DNA of 64,000 nucleotides, taken from Symbioplanes lichenis (GTDB taxonomy: Bacteria; Actinomycetota; Actinomycetes; Mycobacteriales; Micromonosporaceae). Below the pieces are notes generated by a model. The model saw only the letters and a program-made list of their open reading frames with translations, did not search any database and was not told the origin of the DNA. The DNA lies in assembly GCF_030709675.1 (NCBI RefSeq), contig NZ_JAUZQD010000014.1, forward strand, positions 124,001-188,000, written 5' to 3'. Within the stretch, counting starts at the first letter, position 1. Every line of letters starts with the position of its first letter. This document shows, piece after piece, positions 46,383 to 54,878 of this stretch. A program made the translations under genes and the position numbers.

Positions 46383-47751
46383 GGGTGCCGGAGAGGTGGG
46401 CCGCGGCGGCGATCGTGGCGGCGTACTGGACGGCGACCAGGCGGCGGATCTCGATCGGCTCGAGGCTGTCGTTGTGCTCGTCCTCGGCGACCCAGGCGTC
46501 GTACGCGGCGGAGAGCTCGGCCAGAGCCGCGCGCACCTCCGACCGTACGTTGCCGACCGCGGCCTCCCCGCGCAAAGCGCGCAGCAACACGCCGCCGTAG
46601 CGCAGCCGCCACTCGTGCACGTGCGACGCCAGGGAGGTGACCTCGGCCACCGACGCGGGCCGGTCGGACGCCGGGGACTCGCTGCGAGCCTGCTGTGCCT
46701 TGGCGACCTCGGCGACGAAGTGGGCGAAGAAGCGGGCCGAGCGCCAGTAGGGCGACTCGGGCGCGAGCAGCCGGCCCTCCACCGCGGCCAGCGTGCGGGT
46801 CAGCAGCCCGGCCAGGTCGTGCAGGCCGGCGGCTTCCCGGGCCAGAGCCTGCGCGTACGTGCGCCCCGAGTCACTCGCGTCCCCGGCGGTCGGGTCCAGC
46901 CAGTACGGCAGCTCGCTGACCAGCATCAGCGCGCCCCAGCGATCGGCGTACCAGGTGGCGCTCCCACCCTGGGCCACCCATTCGCTGCCGTCGGCGGTCC
47001 GCCGTTCGTACACCTTGGCGAGCGAGCTGGCCTCGAAGATGGCGTCGTCGAGCACCACCAGGTCGGGCGCCTCGGGTTCGCCGCGGTCGAGCGGGATGCC
47101 CAGGTGCCCGGGGACGGCCTGCAGCACCGGGTGCAGGGCGGCTTCGGGGCGGCTGAGCCAGTAGTACGCACCCCCGAGCTCGCTGTTGTGCAGCGACGCG
47201 ACGAGCCGGGGCCGGTGCTCGTCGATGAGCCGCATGAGTGCGAGCGTCTCGGGCATGGCCTCGTCGAAGTACGCCGTCTCGTGGTTGATCGGGAACGTCC
47301 ACTCCACCTGGTCCCGCCCGGCCGGCCGGTAGAAGTGGCGCCCGTAGTGCGCCCGGGTGAACGGCCCGCGCAGCCACCCCTCGTTGAGCCGCAGCCCGTC
47401 CGGGTCGGCGCAGTCCACGATGCGCCACCGGTGCCCGAGGCGCTCGCGCAGCGCCGCGTCGGTGCACAGGCGCTCGGCGAGGTGCAGGGCGGTCAGGCCA
47501 CCGATCGGCTCGTTGGGGTGCGGCAGCCCGTAGACCAGGGCCTCCGGGCTGTTCTCGCGCTCGACGGTCAGGCTCCAGATCGGCTCGCCCTGCCGCGAGG
47601 TGCCGCAGCGGCGCAGCGTCGCGAGCTCCGGGAAACGCTCGGCGACCGACCGCAGGCCGGCGTGCAGCTCGTCCACGCCGGCGAAGTGGTCGTACGCGGG
47701 AACGGTGCCGAGCTCGTCGAGCACCCAGCGTGGAATCCGGTCGTCAGTCAC
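46375..47751 (-). CDS. M14-family zinc carboxypeptidase
   Basis: A 458-residue peptidase of family M14. LPHPNEPIGG is the H-x-x-E zinc motif (about 76-79) and SLHNSELGG carries the third zinc-ligand His. The C-terminal 120 residues are helical and specific to this subgroup. No signal peptide, so it would act on intracellular peptides or peptide-like metabolites. GTG start 47751. It converges with the MBL gene (8-bp overlap) and is divergent from a GNAT gene with 17 bp between starts. Confidence 0.87.
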   Translation of the reverse strand: MTDDRIPRWVLDELGTVPAYDHFAGVDELHAGLRSVAERFPELATLRRCGTSRQGEPIWSLTVERENSPEALVYGLPHPNEPIGGLTALHLAERLCTDAALRERLGHRWRIVDCADPDGLRLNEGWLRGPFTRAHYGRHFYRPAGRDQVEWTFPINHETAYFDEAMPETLALMRLIDEHRPRLVASLHNSELGGAYYWLSRPEAALHPVLQAVPGHLGIPLDRGEPEAPDLVVLDDAIFEASSLAKVYERRTADGSEWVAQGGSATWYADRWGALMLVSELPYWLDPTAGDASDSGRTYAQALAREAAGLHDLAGLLTRTLAAVEGRLLAPESPYWRSARFFAHFVAEVAKAQQARSESPASDRPASVAEVTSLASHVHEWRLRYGGVLLRALRGEAAVGNVRSEVRAALAELSAAYDAWVAEDEHNDSLEPIEIRRLVAVQYAATIAAAAHLSGTLT

Positions 47752-47756
47752 CTCGC

Positions 47757-47762
47757 CATAAT
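47757..47762 (+). promoter_or_regulatory. -10 box CATAAT directly before a GTG start
   Basis: CATAAT ends six bases before the GTG at 47769, and no ribosome-binding site is present. The same element with similar spacing occurs at 43586. This suggests a leaderless acetyltransferase mRNA. A matching -35 is not evident. Confidence 0.4.
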
Positions 47763-47768
47763 GATCCG

Positions 47769-48320
47769 GTGACCCGAATCGACACCGACCGGCTCCTCCT
47801 CCGCGAGTGGCACGACGACGATCTCGACGCGCTCGCGGCCATGAACAGCGATCCGGAAGTGATGCGCTACATCCTCGACGGCGCCACGCTCGACCGGGCG
47901 GAGAGCGCCCGCCGCCTGCAGCGCTATCAGCGGGCCTGGGCCGAGCAGGGCATCGGCCTCTTCGCCGTCGAGGCCGGCGGCGGGCTCGTGGGCTGGGCCG
48001 GCTTCGCCGTCCCCGAGTTCCTGCCCGAGGTCCTCCCGGCCATCGAGATCGGCTGGCGCTTCGCCCGCGAGACCTGGGGCAGGGGGTACGCCACCGAGGC
48101 CGCCGCGGCGGCGCTGCGCTGGGGCTTCGACGAGTACGGCCTGGAGCGCGTCATCAGCATCCGCCACCCCGACAACGTCCGCTCCGAACGCGTGATGACC
48201 AAGATCGGCCTGGTCCACGACTTCGACACGGTCATCCCGGGCGCCGACCGCCCCGCCGCCGTTCACGCCGTCGACCGCGCCGCGTTCAGGAAGGCGACGA
48301 TCTCGTCCAGCCCTGGCTGA
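47769..48320 (+). CDS. GNAT N-acetyltransferase (RimJ/RimL-like)
   Basis: A 183-residue acetyltransferase. RIDTDRLLLREW opens the domain, ARETWGRGYATEAAAAALRW is the CoA loop and VISIRHPDNVRSERVMTKIGL the terminal block. ATGs are absent near the expected start, so GTG 47769 is used. Its 3' end overlaps the convergent kinase gene by 58 bp, an unusually long antisense overlap. Confidence 0.87.
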   Translation: MTRIDTDRLLLREWHDDDLDALAAMNSDPEVMRYILDGATLDRAESARRLQRYQRAWAEQGIGLFAVEAGGGLVGWAGFAVPEFLPEVLPAIEIGWRFARETWGRGYATEAAAAALRWGFDEYGLERVISIRHPDNVRSERVMTKIGLVHDFDTVIPGADRPAAVHAVDRAAFRKATISSSPG

Positions 48321-48832
48321 TAACCCGCGCCGGTGTCCACCTCGATCTCCGGCACCTCGATCCGCACCCGCCGAAACCCCTCGTGGCGGGCGGCATGCAC
48401 CTCCGGCGCCAGCAACGACAGGTCGTCATGGGCCCGCCGCGTGGGCACATCGCCCTGCCGCCGCCGGATCCGCGCGAACGCGGTCCCGGCGTCAACCTGA
48501 CAGTGCACCACGCGGATGTCGGCCGGCCCGGCGAGCGGCAGCAGGTGGGGGCGCCACACCTTGTCCTGAAAGGCCGCCTCGGCCACGGTGGTGACCCCCG
48601 CCCGCAGCAGCTGCTCCACGACGCCGAAGAAGACCGGCAACGTACGCAAGGTCAGCTCGTCACCCGGCGCGGCGGTGAACTCCCCGGCCGCGTGGACCAT
48701 GCCCTCCTTGATCTCGTCCCGGCAGACGGCCGGGCAGCCGATCGCCCGCGCGAGCCGGTGCGCGAGCGTGCTCTTCCCGGCGCCGGGCGGCCCGCTCACG
48801 ACGACGAGCATCGGTCTTGTTCGTTCCACCAC
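48263..48832 (-). CDS. AAA/P-loop kinase (zeta-toxin-like or antibiotic-kinase-like)
   Basis: A 189-residue small-molecule kinase. VVSGPPGAGKSTLAHRLA is Walker A, and CRDEIKEGM with RRRQGDVPTRR resembles AAA_33 kinases such as chloramphenicol phosphotransferase and zeta toxins. No antitoxin is adjacent, so a metabolite or drug kinase is as likely as a toxin. Start GTG 48832, or ATG 48811 right before the P-loop strand. Confidence 0.8.
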   Translation of the reverse strand: MVERTRPMLVVVSGPPGAGKSTLAHRLARAIGCPAVCRDEIKEGMVHAAGEFTAAPGDELTLRTLPVFFGVVEQLLRAGVTTVAEAAFQDKVWRPHLLPLAGPADIRVVHCQVDAGTAFARIRRRQGDVPTRRAHDDLSLLAPEVHAARHEGFRRVRIEVPEIEVDTGAGYQPGLDEIVAFLNAARSTA

Positions 48833-48839
48833 CCTGACC

Positions 48840-49262
48840 CTAGGGGAGCAGGAGGAGTTTGCCGCCGGGGTGGCCGGAGCGGCTGAGGGCGGCGGCTTCT
48901 CGGACGGCTTCGAGCGGGTGGGTGCGGGCGATCATGACAGTGAGGACGCCGGCGCCGGCCAGGCGGGCGATGTCGTTCAGGGAGTCGTAGCGCAGGTCGA
49001 TGCGGGTGCCGAGCGTGGCCGCAGCGGCAAAGTCCGCGATGGTCAGGACGCGGTCGGCTGCGCCGGTCAGCTCGATCAGGGCCGGCAGCGCCCCGCTGGC
49101 CGGGGTGGCGTCGAGGGCTCGGTCGACGCGGCCGGTGGCCAGCGCGGTCACCCGCCCAGCCATGCCGGCGCCGTAGCTGGTCACGGCAGCGCCGGCTCTG
49201 CGCAGGGCGGCGGCCTTGGCCGGACCGGCGGTGGCGATCACCCGGTCGATGATCACGCGGCG
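48840..49262 (-). pseudogene. MDR (zinc-type alcohol dehydrogenase-like) C-terminal remnant
   Basis: About 140 C-terminal residues of an MDR oxidoreductase. The frame enters at RVIATAGPAKAAALRRAGA, which is the second strand of the Rossmann domain, and runs to a normal C-terminus (HPGGKLLLLP). The GroES-like domain and the GxGGVG nucleotide motif are missing. It abuts, head to head, a similarly headless AraC fragment. Confidence 0.72.
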
Positions 49263-49472
49263 TTCCCTGCGCCCGTCGGACTGGCGCCCGCCGCCTGTCT
49301 CACCCGGTGGCGGCTGGACCTCGCCGCGCGTCGGTTGAGCACCACCGATCAGCCCGTCGAGTCCATCGCGGCTGCCGTCGGCTACCACTCCGTGCCGGCG
49401 TTCAGCCGGGCCTTCACCCGCTCGCACGGCGCCGCGCCGGGGCGTTATCGCACTATGCACCGCCGATCGTGA
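49263..49472 (+). pseudogene. AraC-family regulator C-terminal remnant
   Basis: About 70 C-terminal residues of an AraC regulator: the end of the first helix-turn-helix (GLAPAACLTRWRLDLAARRL) and the complete second one (SIAAAVGYHSVPAFSRAFTR, then PGRYR). The cupin sensor and the first helix-turn-helix are lost at the join near 49243-49270. In intact genomes this AraC type is typically divergent to an oxidoreductase, matching the neighbour. Its 3' end overlaps the next convergent gene. Confidence 0.75.
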
Positions 49473-50457
49473 TCACGGTCTTGCCGATCGTGCGGCGGGT
49501 CTCGGCCAGCTCGTGGGCCGCTCTCATCGTGTCCGCGTTCAAGCCGTCGAGCACCGTCGTGGCGACGGGACGCAGCCGGCCCGCGACGGCGTCCGCCGCC
49601 AGTTCGGCCAGGATCCGGCCCTGGCTCGCGACGTCGCCGCCGGCCAGGATGCGGCTGAAGACGGTCTCGGTGTGCAGGGACACGGACTTGGCGGTCAGCG
49701 GCCCGAGGTCGAGGGGGCCGGCGAGGTCGACGGCGGCGAGGTGCCCGAAGGGCCGCAGGATCTCGGCGATCCAGCCGAGGTTGCCGGCCGTGCCCGCCGT
49801 GGAGAGCACCAGGTCGACCCGGTCGACGCCGGCGGCTCGCAGCTGCGCGGGCACGTCGCCGGTGTGGTCGACGACGAGGTCCGCCCCCATGGTCGTGGAC
49901 CAGTCGCGGGACTCGGGGCGGGAGGCCGTACTGATGACCTGGGCCTGGGTCCTGGCCTTGAGCAGTTGGGTCGCCAGCGTGCCCACGCCGCCGGCCCCGC
50001 CGACGATCAGCACCCGGTCGATGCCCGGCGCCAGGCCGTTCTGATCGCGGAAGAGCGCCTCCCAGGCGGTGAGCCCGCCGATGGGCAGGGAGGCGGCGTC
50101 GGCGAAGGACAGCTGGTCCGGGATTGTCGCCGTGACCCGGTGGTCGACCGCGACCCGTTGCGCCCAGGCGCCGTCGCGACTCACGTCGCCGGTGCCCAGG
50201 ACGCGGTCGCCGACAGCGAAGCCGGGGGCGTGCGGGCCGACGGCCTCCACCACCCCGGCGAACTCCCAGCCCAGGATGACGCGGCCGCCCGGCTCGGCGC
50301 TGCGCGTGCGCCGGATCATGGCTTCGCCCGGGTTGATGCCCAGAGCTCGCACACTGACGAGCAGGTCAGCGTCGCGCAGCCGGGGTTCCTCGGTGTCGAC
50401 GAGCTCGATGGCGAACGCGTCGAGCGGGTGGGCCTTCTCGTAGGCCAGAGCCTTCAT
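49453..50457 (-). CDS. zinc-free MDR oxidoreductase (NADPH:quinone reductase-like)
   Basis: A 334-residue MDR protein. GWEFAGVVEAVG is the quinone-reductase block, LIVGGAGGVGTLATQLLKA the nucleotide site, and SFADAASLPIGGLTAWEALF the inter-domain helix. Both domains are complete. It lies 2 bp downstream of the F420-reductase-like gene on the same strand, so the two form an operon under the palindrome at 51078. It may reduce a quinone or enone with the same inducer as its partner. Confidence 0.89.
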   Translation of the reverse strand: MKALAYEKAHPLDAFAIELVDTEEPRLRDADLLVSVRALGINPGEAMIRRTRSAEPGGRVILGWEFAGVVEAVGPHAPGFAVGDRVLGTGDVSRDGAWAQRVAVDHRVTATIPDQLSFADAASLPIGGLTAWEALFRDQNGLAPGIDRVLIVGGAGGVGTLATQLLKARTQAQVISTASRPESRDWSTTMGADLVVDHTGDVPAQLRAAGVDRVDLVLSTAGTAGNLGWIAEILRPFGHLAAVDLAGPLDLGPLTAKSVSLHTETVFSRILAGGDVASQGRILAELAADAVAGRLRPVATTVLDGLNADTMRAAHELAETRRTIGKTVITIGGA

Positions 50458-50459
50458 GG

Positions 50460-51062
50460 TCAGTCCTGCTTCAGCGCGTGCAGGGCCGACAGGGGGCCGC
50501 CGCCGACCTGCATCAGCCGGCCGCCCTCGCGCAACGGGCCGGCGTCCACGGGCGCGAAGCCGATCTCGTCGGCGACCGTCCGGAACGTTGCCTTGGCGGC
50601 CGCGTCGTCGCCGGCGTAGAAGAGCAGCTGGCGGCCTTCCGCGTGGCGGGGGTCGGGCGCGATGTAGCGGGCGAAGAGGGTGTTGAACGCCTTGACGACG
50701 CGGGCGCCCGGGGCGTGGCGGGCGACGAACTCACTGCCGGTGTCCGGGCCGAGGTCGACGTAGCCCGCCGGCGGCGCGGCGGTGAGCTGATTGGTGGTGT
50801 CGACCAGGATGCGGCCGTCCCAGGCGGGCACGGCGGCGAGCGCGGCGGGGACGTGCTGCCACGGGACCGCGAGGAAGACCATCTCGGCCGCGGCGGCCTC
50901 GGCGACTGTCCCGGCGGTGGCGAGCGGCCCGAGCCGGGACACCGTGTCGCTCAGGGTTTCCGGGCCGCGGCTGTTGCTCAGGACGACCCGGTGACCCGCG
51001 GCCACGAGATGCGCGGCGACGGCCCGGGCGATGGTGCCCGCCCCGATGGTTCCGATGTGCAT
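50460..51062 (-). CDS. NADPH-dependent F420 reductase-like / NAD-binding dinucleotide reductase
   Basis: A 200-residue Rossmann protein. IGTIGAGTIARAVAAHLVAAGH binds NADP and VKAFNTLFARYI is the F420_oxidored block seen in Fno-like reductases. It might reduce F420 or, as in many actinomycete relatives, act in a metabolite pathway. ATG 51062 follows GGAGGGGG. It is the first gene of a two-gene operon, divergent from a TetR regulator across the 22-bp palindrome. Confidence 0.86.
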   Translation of the reverse strand: MHIGTIGAGTIARAVAAHLVAAGHRVVLSNSRGPETLSDTVSRLGPLATAGTVAEAAAAEMVFLAVPWQHVPAALAAVPAWDGRILVDTTNQLTAAPPAGYVDLGPDTGSEFVARHAPGARVVKAFNTLFARYIAPDPRHAEGRQLLFYAGDDAAAKATFRTVADEIGFAPVDAGPLREGGRLMQVGGGPLSALHALKQD

Positions 51063-51077
51063 GAGACCCCCTCCGTC

Positions 51078-51099
51078 TTTGATGTCGTACAACATCAAA
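51078..51099. promoter_or_regulatory. TetR operator TTTGATGT-N6-ACATCAAA
   Basis: A perfect 8-bp inverted repeat with a 6-bp centre lies midway between the divergent reductase (51062) and TetR (51149) genes. The size matches TetR dimers of this family. GTTATGAT just downstream may be the TetR -10. Confidence 0.75.
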
Positions 51100-51148
51100 A
51101 GTTATGATGGTGGTCAGCATCATTGACGTCAACCGGGGAGGGGCCCAG

Positions 51149-51760
51149 GTGCCGCGCATCACCCAGGAACAGAAGAGGCTCAACCGCGAGAGGATCGTCC
51201 GGGCGGCGAGCGAGGGCTTCCGGCGGCACGGCATCGACGGCGTCGGCATCGAGGAGCTGATGAAGGCCGCCGGGATGACGCACGGCGGGTTCTACAACCA
51301 CTTCTCCTCCAAGGAGGATCTCGCCCTCGAGGTCTACCGGCAGGGGTTCACCGACTCGCTGGGCGCGCTCGACGCCATCCGCGCGGCGCATCCCCGCTCA
51401 GCCCGGGCGGCCCTGCGGGACCTGACCGACGGGTACGTGACGGCTGCCCACCGCGATCACCCGGAGACGGGCTGCCCCTCGGCCACGCTGGCGGTCGACG
51501 CCGGCCGGCACGGCACCGCGGCTCAGGACGAGTACAAGCGCGGGCTCGACGGATACTTCGGCGCGATCACCGAGATGGTGCTCGATCGCGCCCGCCAGTC
51601 CGGTGCCGAGCCCACCGCGGCGGAGGCCCGCGAGGAGGCGGTGGCCCTCTTCTGCCAGATGGTCGGCGCGCTGGTCGTCTCCCGGGCCGTCGCCGAGGCC
51701 GACCCCGAGCTGTCCGACGAGGTCCTGACGGCCAACCGGCGGCGGCTCAAGAAGGCTTGA
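51149..51760 (+). CDS. TetR family regulator
   Basis: A 203-residue regulator. The helix-turn-helix (VGIEELMKAAGMTHGGFYNHFSSKEDL, about 32-58) belongs to the TetR branch that guards quinone- or aldehyde-responsive reductases (GGFYxHF type). The GTG at 51149 is chosen because GGGGAGGGG lies five bases before; upstream ATG codons fall in the operator zone. It very likely represses the divergent two-gene reductase operon. Confidence 0.9.
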   Translation: MPRITQEQKRLNRERIVRAASEGFRRHGIDGVGIEELMKAAGMTHGGFYNHFSSKEDLALEVYRQGFTDSLGALDAIRAAHPRSARAALRDLTDGYVTAAHRDHPETGCPSATLAVDAGRHGTAAQDEYKRGLDGYFGAITEMVLDRARQSGAEPTAAEAREEAVALFCQMVGALVVSRAVAEADPELSDEVLTANRRRLKKA

Positions 51761-53021
51761 CCATGCCCAGGTCGTTCCAGCCCCGGGCGGCGTCCCAGGT
51801 GCCGGTGCCGGCGAGCCGGATGGCGTACGCGGGGATCGCCGCCAGGCTCGGCGCGGGGTCGGGCAGGCTCAGGGCGAGCCGGGTCGCGGCGCGGGGTGCC
51901 GTGAAGCGGGCGGTCAGCGTGACCGTCCGGCCCGGCTGCCACGTGCGCACGTCGGCCGGCACGGTGACGGCCCGGCGCGTGGTGCCCGTGATCACGATCA
52001 GGCGGACCGGGCGGTTCTGCACCGGGGCCGCGTACCCGTCATTGGTGATCTTGATCGTGGCCGTGACGGTCGCGCCGGGCCGGACGCGCGCGGGGAGCGT
52101 GAGGCTGATCGCGCGCAGGCGGTAGCCGAGGCGGCGGCTCGCCTCGGCGCGGCCGGCGGCGCCCCACGAGTCCAGGACGCCGGCGTGGAAGGACGGATTC
52201 AAGTACGTCCAGTGGTACGCGGCGAGTTCCGCGGACGCGTTCGCCCAGCCGGAGCGCTCGGACGGGTCGCAGGTCTCGCCGCCGACCAGCGCGGTGCGGC
52301 TCTGGGCGGCCAGCCAGGCGCGATCGTCGGCGGCGGTGAACGTGCCGTAGTCGTCGGTGCCGGCCAGGAAGCAGTCGTCGTGCACGCCGACGCGGGCGAC
52401 GGCCGGGGCGAGGCGGCGCTTGATCTGCGGCGTGCGCACCTGCACCGGCGTGGTCGCCGACGTGGCGGCCAGCAGCGCTTCCAGGACCCGCCCGCGGGCG
52501 GCCCAGGTGGGGAAACTCTGTGTGTAGTACCACTCGCCCCACCGCCCGACGAAACCCGCCTGCACCGCCGCGAGGATGTCGGCGTTGCCGGTCAGGATCG
52601 GCTTGAGCTGGGCGATGTGCTTCAGGACCCGCGCCTCCGGCGCATCGAGATCAGAGTCCGCCGAGTACGCGAACCGCACCACCAGCTTCACGCCGGCCCG
52701 CCGGGCGGTGGCGAAATCGGCGCTGATCCGGGCAAGATCGGCCGCCCCGATCGTGTCGGCGCCCTGGTACCGCTCGAGATAGAAGATCCGGTACACCAGG
52801 CTGCGCCCGTCGTGGACCCGCGCGGCCGTGAGCGCGGCGGCGTCCAGTGGCGCGTGGTCCGGACCGACGTGCGTCTCCGTGTACGTGAAGAAGCCGCGCC
52901 CGGGGTTCGCGAAGTCGGCCGCCGAGGAGGCGTACGTGCGGGTGTACGTGGCCAATGGAGCCGCGACCGCCGGGCCGGGCAGGAGCAGGGCGGCGGCGAC
53001 GGCCCACCGGAGGAGAGGCAT
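51747..53021 (-). CDS. secreted DUF4832/DUF4874 protein
   Basis: A 424-residue exported protein. The signal peptide (LLRWAVAAALLLPGPAVA) precedes an N-terminal TIM-barrel-like DUF4874 region (NPGRGFFTYTETH, FYLERYQG, GFVGRWGEWYY) and a DUF4832 domain, then a C-terminal Ig-like module (RPGATVTATIKITNDGYAAP). Such proteins look like glycoside-hydrolase relatives; the substrate is unknown. ATG 53021 with GGAGGAGA upstream. It converges on the TetR gene with a 14-bp overlap. Confidence 0.85.
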   Translation of the reverse strand: MPLLRWAVAAALLLPGPAVAAPLATYTRTYASSAADFANPGRGFFTYTETHVGPDHAPLDAAALTAARVHDGRSLVYRIFYLERYQGADTIGAADLARISADFATARRAGVKLVVRFAYSADSDLDAPEARVLKHIAQLKPILTGNADILAAVQAGFVGRWGEWYYTQSFPTWAARGRVLEALLAATSATTPVQVRTPQIKRRLAPAVARVGVHDDCFLAGTDDYGTFTAADDRAWLAAQSRTALVGGETCDPSERSGWANASAELAAYHWTYLNPSFHAGVLDSWGAAGRAEASRRLGYRLRAISLTLPARVRPGATVTATIKITNDGYAAPVQNRPVRLIVITGTTRRAVTVPADVRTWQPGRTVTLTARFTAPRAATRLALSLPDPAPSLAAIPAYAIRLAGTGTWDAARGWNDLGMVKPS

Positions 53022-53116
53022 GAGGGGTGGATCGGCGGTGGTACGCGCGGGTTGAGCGTTTCCCCGCAAGCCGTACAAGAGGCTTGCCGCCCGGGCGCGG
53101 CGGGCATCACCCGGGC

Positions 53117-53236
53117 ATGCGTGTCGTGCTGATCGCCCTCATCGTGATCGTCCTGCTCGTCGCCATCGCGTGGATCAACAACAAGGCGTTCAGGACCGGC
53201 CGGTCGCTGCGCCGGAAGCTGGACGAACGGCGCTGA
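53117..53236 (+). CDS. small membrane protein (39 aa), tentative
   Basis: MRVVLIALIVIVLLVAIAWI is one strong membrane helix, followed by a basic tail (FRTGRSLRRKLDERR). ATG 53117. The last 47 bp overlap the convergent XRE gene. The sharp hydrophobic-to-basic switch is hard to explain as chance or shadow coding. No clear ribosome-binding site is seen. Confidence 0.5.
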   Translation: MRVVLIALIVIVLLVAIAWINNKAFRTGRSLRRKLDERR

Positions 53237-54029
53237 GCAGCCGCAGCTTCTCCTCGCTCTCGGAGCCCTGCTCGGCGTAGTAGAGCACCAGCAGCAGGCC
53301 CTCGCCCACGGGCAGCTTGTCGCGGTGCAGGCGCAGCTCACCGACGATCGGATGGTCGACGTGCGCGCTGCCCCCGGCGAGCCGGCGCACGTCGTGGCGG
53401 GCCCACAGCTCGCGGAAACGGGCGCTGGCCAGGGACAACTCGCCGACCAGCTCGACCACCCGGGCGTCGCCGGTGTCCTCGCCGACCTCGTGACGGAAGG
53501 CGGCGACGAACCCGGCGACCGCGGTCTCCCAGTCACGGTGGAACTCGCGCTCCTCCGGGTCCAGCAGCAGGGACCGCAACCTGTTCTCGCCGGGGCGCAA
53601 CCGGGGCGACAGGGCCAGGGCGAGCGGGTTGGAGGCCAGCACGTCGAAGGTGCGCCCCTCGACGAACGCCGGCACGCCGACCGAGGCCAGCAGGTGGTGC
53701 AGCCGGGCGGGCACGCGCTCGGGGCGGCGGCGCGGACGGGCCCGGGGGCGAGACGCGGCCAGGCCCATCAGATAGTCGCGCTCGACGTCGTCCAGCAGCA
53801 GCACCCGGGCCAGCGCGTCGAGCACCTGCGGCGACGGGTTCCTGTCCCGGCCCCGCTCGAGCCGCAGGTAGTAGTCGGCGCTGATCCCGGCGAGCAGGGC
53901 GACCTCCTCGCGGCGCAACCCCGGCACGCGGCGGTGGGAACCGGGCGGGATGCCGGCCTGCTCCGGGGTCACCAGCCCGCGACGGGCCAGCAGGTACTGC
54001 CCGAGCCGGTTCGCGTCGTCGTCGCTCAT
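53190..54029 (-). CDS. XRE family regulator, MmyB-like
   Basis: A 279-residue regulator of the same subfamily as the gene at 5355. The helix-turn-helix VPGLRREEVALLAGISADYYLRLE is at about 34-57, then the MmyB ligand domain to about 260. ATG 54029. It is divergent from the SDR at 54133, with 103 bp between, so that SDR is the expected target. Its last 15 codons overlap a small membrane-protein frame on the other strand. Confidence 0.9.
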   Translation of the reverse strand: MSDDDANRLGQYLLARRGLVTPEQAGIPPGSHRRVPGLRREEVALLAGISADYYLRLERGRDRNPSPQVLDALARVLLLDDVERDYLMGLAASRPRARPRRRPERVPARLHHLLASVGVPAFVEGRTFDVLASNPLALALSPRLRPGENRLRSLLLDPEEREFHRDWETAVAGFVAAFRHEVGEDTGDARVVELVGELSLASARFRELWARHDVRRLAGGSAHVDHPIVGELRLHRDKLPVGEGLLLVLYYAEQGSESEEKLRLLSAVRPASGAATGRS

Positions 54030-54132
54030 CACGATCACGCTACTGCCGGTCGTACGGGGAAGAGGGGGTCCTGGTACTACCTGGATGAGTGGGGCTCTGC
54101 CTGCGCCGGCCGCCCCGGACGATCGTGGGGGC

Positions 54133-54867
54133 ATGGACATCACCAAGCGCACAGTCTTCGTCGTCGGCGGCACGTCGGGCATCGGCCGGGGCCTCGCCGA
54201 CCGGCTCGCGGCGGCGGGCAGCACGGTCATCACCGGCGGTCGTCGCCCCGGCCCCGGCGCCATCGAGATCGACGTCACCGACGCGGCGTCGGTGAACCGG
54301 GCCCGGGACGAGGTCCTGGCGAGTCACCCCGACCTCGACCTCGTCGTCACCATGGCGGGCGTCATGCTCGTCGAGGACCTGTGGGACCCCGGGCACATCG
54401 CCGCCGCCGAGACCACGATCGCCACGAACCTGCTCGGCACGATCCGGGTCGTCGACGCCTTCACGCCGCACTTCCTGGCCCGGCGGGCGGGCACCTTCAT
54501 GACGGTCAGCTCGGGCATCGGCTTCCTGCCGTTCCCGATCACGCCGACCTACGCGGCGTCGAAGGCGGCCGTCCACGCGTACTCGGAAGCTCTGCGGGCG
54601 CAGCTCGCCGGCACCGGCGTCGACGTCACCGAACTCGTCCCGCCCGCCGTCGCCACCTCCCCCGAGCAGAAGAAGGCGAACCCGCGCGCCCTCGACCTCG
54701 ACGCTTACCTCGACGAGGTGCTCACGCTGCTCTCCGCCGACCCCACCCCGCCGGAGCTCCTCGTCGAGGGCGTGAAGATGCACCGGTGGGCCGAGCGCGA
54801 CGGCACGTACGCGGACCTGGTCGCGCAGCGCTCCGCCGCCATCGCCACCCTCCCGGGCCGCTCCTGA
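54133..54867 (+). CDS. SDR family oxidoreductase (DltE-like)
   Basis: A 244-residue SDR. VVGGTSGIGRGLADRL is the nucleotide turn, TMAGVM replaces the usual NNAG, SSGIGF has the Ser, and YAASK the Tyr/Lys pair. The C-terminal tail is extended as in DltE/YciK types. Active-site residues are all present. It is divergent from the MmyB-like XRE gene and probably under its control. Confidence 0.88.
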   Translation: MDITKRTVFVVGGTSGIGRGLADRLAAAGSTVITGGRRPGPGAIEIDVTDAASVNRARDEVLASHPDLDLVVTMAGVMLVEDLWDPGHIAAAETTIATNLLGTIRVVDAFTPHFLARRAGTFMTVSSGIGFLPFPITPTYAASKAAVHAYSEALRAQLAGTGVDVTELVPPAVATSPEQKKANPRALDLDAYLDEVLTLLSADPTPPELLVEGVKMHRWAERDGTYADLVAQRSAAIATLPGRS

Positions 54868-54878
54868 GGCGGGCCGGG

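Noticed and set aside
48263..48832. Zeta-toxin of a toxin-antitoxin pair
   Set aside because: No epsilon-like antitoxin is adjacent; the P-loop kinase may serve a metabolite or drug instead.
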